Shown here one piece after another: positions 5,681 to 7,353 of a stretch of 7,353 bases of DNA (its first letter is position 1; each line of letters starts with the position of its first letter). The notes under the pieces were generated by a model. It was not told where the DNA came from. It searched no databases and worked only from the letters and a program-made list of their open reading frames with translations. The stretch comes from QHCA01 sp038237645 (lineage in GTDB: Bacteria > Actinomycetota > Actinomycetes > Mycobacteriales > QHCA01), in contig JBBRYN010000105.1 in NCBI GenBank assembly GCA_038237645.1, forward strand, positions 1-7,353, given 5' to 3'. The position numbers and the translations under genes were made by a program.

Positions 5681-6532
5681 ATGACCCCCCCGCGGTCTCG
5701 CTCGACAGGAGCGGGTTCACTTCAGCAACAGGTCGCGCGCAACATCCGGAGTGCGATCGAGGCAGGTGTCCTCCGGGATGGGGAGGTACTGCCGTCCACT
5801 CGGGAACTCGCGGCCGAGTGGTCGGTGAGCGTATTCACGATCACCGAAGCCATGAAGGAGCTGGCGACCGAAGGGCTCGTGATCAGCAAGTCTCGCTCAA
5901 AGCGAGTAGTGCGCCGACCTGGCAATATTCGGAAGACGGAAACGCTTGGCCCCGCTCATGTTGTGCTCATCGGGGGATATGCGGGCAGCGGCAAGACGGA
6001 ACTGGCGCGCATCCTTGCCCACAGCACGGGTTGGGGGGTGCTCGATAAAGACACCCTAACGCGGCCGGTGGTAGAGGCGGCGTTGGAAGCGCACGGCCTT
6101 TCGCCACACGATCGCGAATCCAAGACCTATCTTGATTTAATTAGGCCTAGAGAATATGAAGCGCTGCTCGCAGCGACTCGCGAGAATGTTGAGTGTGGGA
6201 ATAGTATCATCGTCGCAGCACCATTTATTCGCGAGTTCGCCGATAGTTCTTGGTTGGAGAGGACCGAGGCCACCTTCTCGGCGCTGAATGCGCTTACCAC
6301 TGTCGTTTGGGTATACTGCGATATAGGCACTATGCACACATATCTTCGCCATCGAGGAGCAGCACGCGACTCAGCAAAGCTCGCGGACTGGCCGGGCTAC
6401 CTTTCCAGTATCGATGATTCCTTCCGGCCCCCCGTATCTCACGTGGTCATCGAAAACAGTCGGTCGAGCCTGCCGCTGCAGAACGCGGCGAGTGACCTCC
6501 TAAAGTCACTGTTTGCGGTCGTACCTGCGTGA
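5681..6532 (+). CDS. GntR-type winged-helix regulator fused to a P-loop kinase domain
   Basis: A 283-aa fusion. Residues 13-80 are a GntR winged helix (LQQQVARNIRSAIEAGVL, LPSTRELAAEWSVS, ITEAMKELATEGLVISK). Residues 93-283 are not a usual GntR ligand domain (UTRA or FCD) but a P-loop kinase of the AAA_33/zeta-like type: Walker A GGYAGSGKT at 98-106, LDKDT at 121-125, and an Arg-rich lid around YLRHRGAARD (221-230). It probably binds DNA as a dimer and ATP plus an unknown phosphate acceptor. It is divergent from the transfer operon, with matching repeats at both promoters, hence likely its repressor, as GntR-family KorSA is in pSAM2. I start at ATG 5681 with GAGG ten bases upstream; a TTG at 5639 would add 14 unrelated residues and precedes the likely transcript start. 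Codon 153 is TTA, near AGG and AGA codons. The middle of the gene is AT-richer than the transfer operon. Confidence 0.85.
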   Translation: MTPPRSRSTGAGSLQQQVARNIRSAIEAGVLRDGEVLPSTRELAAEWSVSVFTITEAMKELATEGLVISKSRSKRVVRRPGNIRKTETLGPAHVVLIGGYAGSGKTELARILAHSTGWGVLDKDTLTRPVVEAALEAHGLSPHDRESKTYLDLIRPREYEALLAATRENVECGNSIIVAAPFIREFADSSWLERTEATFSALNALTTVVWVYCDIGTMHTYLRHRGAARDSAKLADWPGYLSSIDDSFRPPVSHVVIENSRSSLPLQNAASDLLKSLFAVVPA

Positions 6533-7056
6533 TTTCGGGAGTCATCCTTTACGGGCCGCCGGCTGCCGGCAAAAATACGATCACTCATGAGCTGCACCTC
6601 ATCGACCGCCGGTACGGCCTGTTTCGAAGACTGAAATCAGGGGTCGGGCGCCTTCTTGACTATCGAACCGTCTCAGACGCGGAACTCAACGCCCTCCGAC
6701 AGCACGGCGGGATCATCTGGGAGAATGAGCGATATGGCTCCGTGTACGTCATCGACCGTGAATACCTGTCATTGCAGCTATCTGTATGCGTACCCGTTGT
6801 GCACCTCGGCCAGGCCGAAGCCGTCGAGGCTGTAGTCAATGCGACAGCACCAGTCCGCTGGCTTGTGGTCTCCGTCTGGTGTTCACGCGACATCGCCGCA
6901 AAGCGGCTCTTGTCTCGATCGCCATCAGACATCGCGGCCCGGCTAGAAGCCTGGGATGATACCCAACCATTGGGCCTCGCCGACTTGGCATTCGACACTG
7001 GGGAAGTGTCCGCCGAGGAGGCGGCGCGGCAGATACACCTTCTGGCCCATCTCTGA
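6529..7056 (+). CDS. Guanylate-kinase-like P-loop protein
   Basis: A 175-aa protein, slightly shorter than housekeeping guanylate kinases (about 185-210). P-loop GPPAAGKNT at 9-17; the residue after Lys is Asn, then Thr, resembling the GKGT of adenylate kinase more than GKS/T of Gmk. Further matches to the Gmk layout: Arg33-Arg34 and Lys36 where the phosphoacceptor loop begins, YRTVSDAELNAL then HGGIIWENERYGSVYVI (the Gmk nucleotide-binding segment with its YG turn), VSVWCSRDIAAKRLLSR (strand and lid helix) and a C-terminal FDTGEVSAEEAARQI resembling the Gmk ending. It may phosphorylate a nucleotide or, like PhnN, a ribose phosphate; the substrate is unknown. The GTG start overlaps the previous TGA (GTGA) and lacks a clear ribosome site, so it is probably translated by coupling. 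It is an element cargo or regulatory partner, not the essential gmk. Confidence 0.75.
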   Translation: MISGVILYGPPAAGKNTITHELHLIDRRYGLFRRLKSGVGRLLDYRTVSDAELNALRQHGGIIWENERYGSVYVIDREYLSLQLSVCVPVVHLGQAEAVEAVVNATAPVRWLVVSVWCSRDIAAKRLLSRSPSDIAARLEAWDDTQPLGLADLAFDTGEVSAEEAARQIHLLAHL

Positions 7057-7245
7057 CCGAACGTGACCAGAGTCGCAGCGCGGGCTGGGCCTCTGCCCAT
7101 CCGATGTTGTAGTACCCGCTGTAGTAGCGACGTACGCAAAGGACCGAGACGAGGTGAGACGCGACGTGATGCTTCAGTCAGGTACACGCACGTCAAGTTG
7201 GCCGATCTCTGTCAGGAGTCCCCTGGTGAGACGGTGGTCGGACGA
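7057..7245. other. Non-coding region between the kinase pair and the att site; candidate recombinase/excisionase arm sites
   Basis: I see no convincing gene here; the open frame on the plus strand runs through the tRNA fragment and is chance. Two direct copies of TGTAGTA lie 12 bases apart (7108-7114 and 7120-7126), followed by the palindrome CGTACG (7131-7136). Short direct repeats 100-200 bp inside an att core are typical of integrase arm or excisionase sites, but nothing else supports that role. Confidence 0.35.
7086..7099 (+). terminator. Weak hairpin after the kinase pair
   Basis: TGGGC-CTCT-GCCCA forms a 5-bp stem 30 bases after the last stop codon of the plus-strand pair. No T-run follows. 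It may end or stabilise that transcript. Confidence 0.3.
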
Positions 7246-7287
7246 CTCATAACCCAGAGGTCGCAGGTTCAAATCCTGCCCCCGCTA
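7246..7287 (+). mobile_element. att site: 3' half of a tRNA-Met (CAU) gene at the element's right end
   Basis: From the anticodon loop onward this is a good tRNA: loop CTCATAA with anticodon CAT (7248-7250), 3' anticodon stem CCCAG (7253-7257), variable AGGTC, T-arm GCAGG-TTCAAAT-CCTGC (7263-7279), acceptor 3' strand CCCCGCT (7280-7286) and A. The 5' side fails: the bases before the loop (GACGA) do not pair with CCCAG, and no AGCGGGG/GGCGGGG strand is found upstream. A tRNA intact only from the anticodon loop to the 3' end is the usual att core of elements that integrate into tRNA genes. The complete tRNA-Met should be at the other end of the element, far to the left. The core's exact edges cannot be set from one copy. 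Confidence 0.8.
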
Positions 7288-7303
7288 CAGAAGAAGTGCA
7301 GTT

Positions 7304-7341
7304 CAAGGGCATGGTCACCGATCCTGGTGGTCGTGCCCTTG
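7304..7341 (+). terminator. Long hairpin after the tRNA fragment, possibly the host tRNA terminator
   Basis: 7304-7319 pairs with 7326-7341 over 16 positions, including three G-T wobbles, around the six-base loop GATCCT. The outer eight pairs (CAAGGGCA/TGCCCTTG) are perfect. It starts 17 bases after the tRNA 3' end. No T-run follows, which is common for actinobacterial terminators. If it belongs to the interrupted tRNA gene, sequence from about 7288 on is chromosomal. Confidence 0.6.
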
Positions 7342-7353
7342 GTCGCTTGACCG

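Noticed and set aside
7180..7287. Complete functional tRNA gene
   Set aside because: The anticodon stem and acceptor stem have no 5' partners upstream, so only the 3' half is present.
7063..7350. 95-codon open frame on the plus strand
   Set aside because: It runs through the tRNA half and the hairpin; no ribosome site and no protein-like pattern.

Overview
The window is GC-rich DNA whose gene set is that of a high-GC actinobacterium (Streptomycetales, Micromonosporaceae, Frankiales or Pseudonocardiales type; I cannot name a genus). It looks like the conjugation half and one end of an actinomycete integrative and conjugative element (AICE). Such elements move double-stranded DNA with a single FtsK/SpoIIIE-like translocase. 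No integrase, excisionase or replication initiator is visible; in this class of element they would be expected beyond the left edge.

Layout. From 5477 down to 1, everything is on the minus strand and reads as one long transfer operon. In order of transcription: a GTG-started Zn-finger/HTH-like protein (131 aa); a membrane-anchored Rpf/lysozyme-like wall hydrolase (185 aa); a Pro/Ala-rich protein (95 aa); a 52-aa one-segment membrane peptide; a 155-aa two-segment membrane protein; a DUF2637-type four-segment membrane protein with a C-terminal helical domain (268 aa); possibly a 23-codon linking ORF; the FtsK/TraSA-like translocase (700 aa); a CTAG-rich repeat region with a perfect 13-bp inverted repeat; an 88-aa two-CxxC protein; a 45-aa basic peptide; and a gene cut by the left edge. 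Seven junctions are four-base ATGA overlaps (one depends on the 23-codon ORF), so translation is probably coupled along the operon.

From 5478 to 5680 lies a compact divergent control region. A minus-strand promoter (TTGACA / TAGCTT) is spanned by a perfect 10-bp inverted repeat, and a third half-site sits next to a weaker plus-strand promoter. The plus-strand genes are a fusion of a GntR winged helix with a P-loop kinase (283 aa, with one TTA codon) and, overlapping it by four bases, a guanylate-kinase-like P-loop protein (175 aa). This pair is visibly less GC-biased than the transfer operon. The simplest reading is that the GntR-kinase represses the transfer operon and itself, the job of KorSA in pSAM2, but with a kinase in place of the usual ligand-binding domain. 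This pairing is the most unusual part of the window.

The right end (7246-7287) is the 3' half of a CAU-anticodon tRNA with no matching 5' half, as expected at the att junction of an element integrated in a tRNA-Met gene. A strong hairpin follows (7304-7341), perhaps the original terminator of the host tRNA gene. If so, the element ends near 7287 and the last ~65 bases are chromosome.
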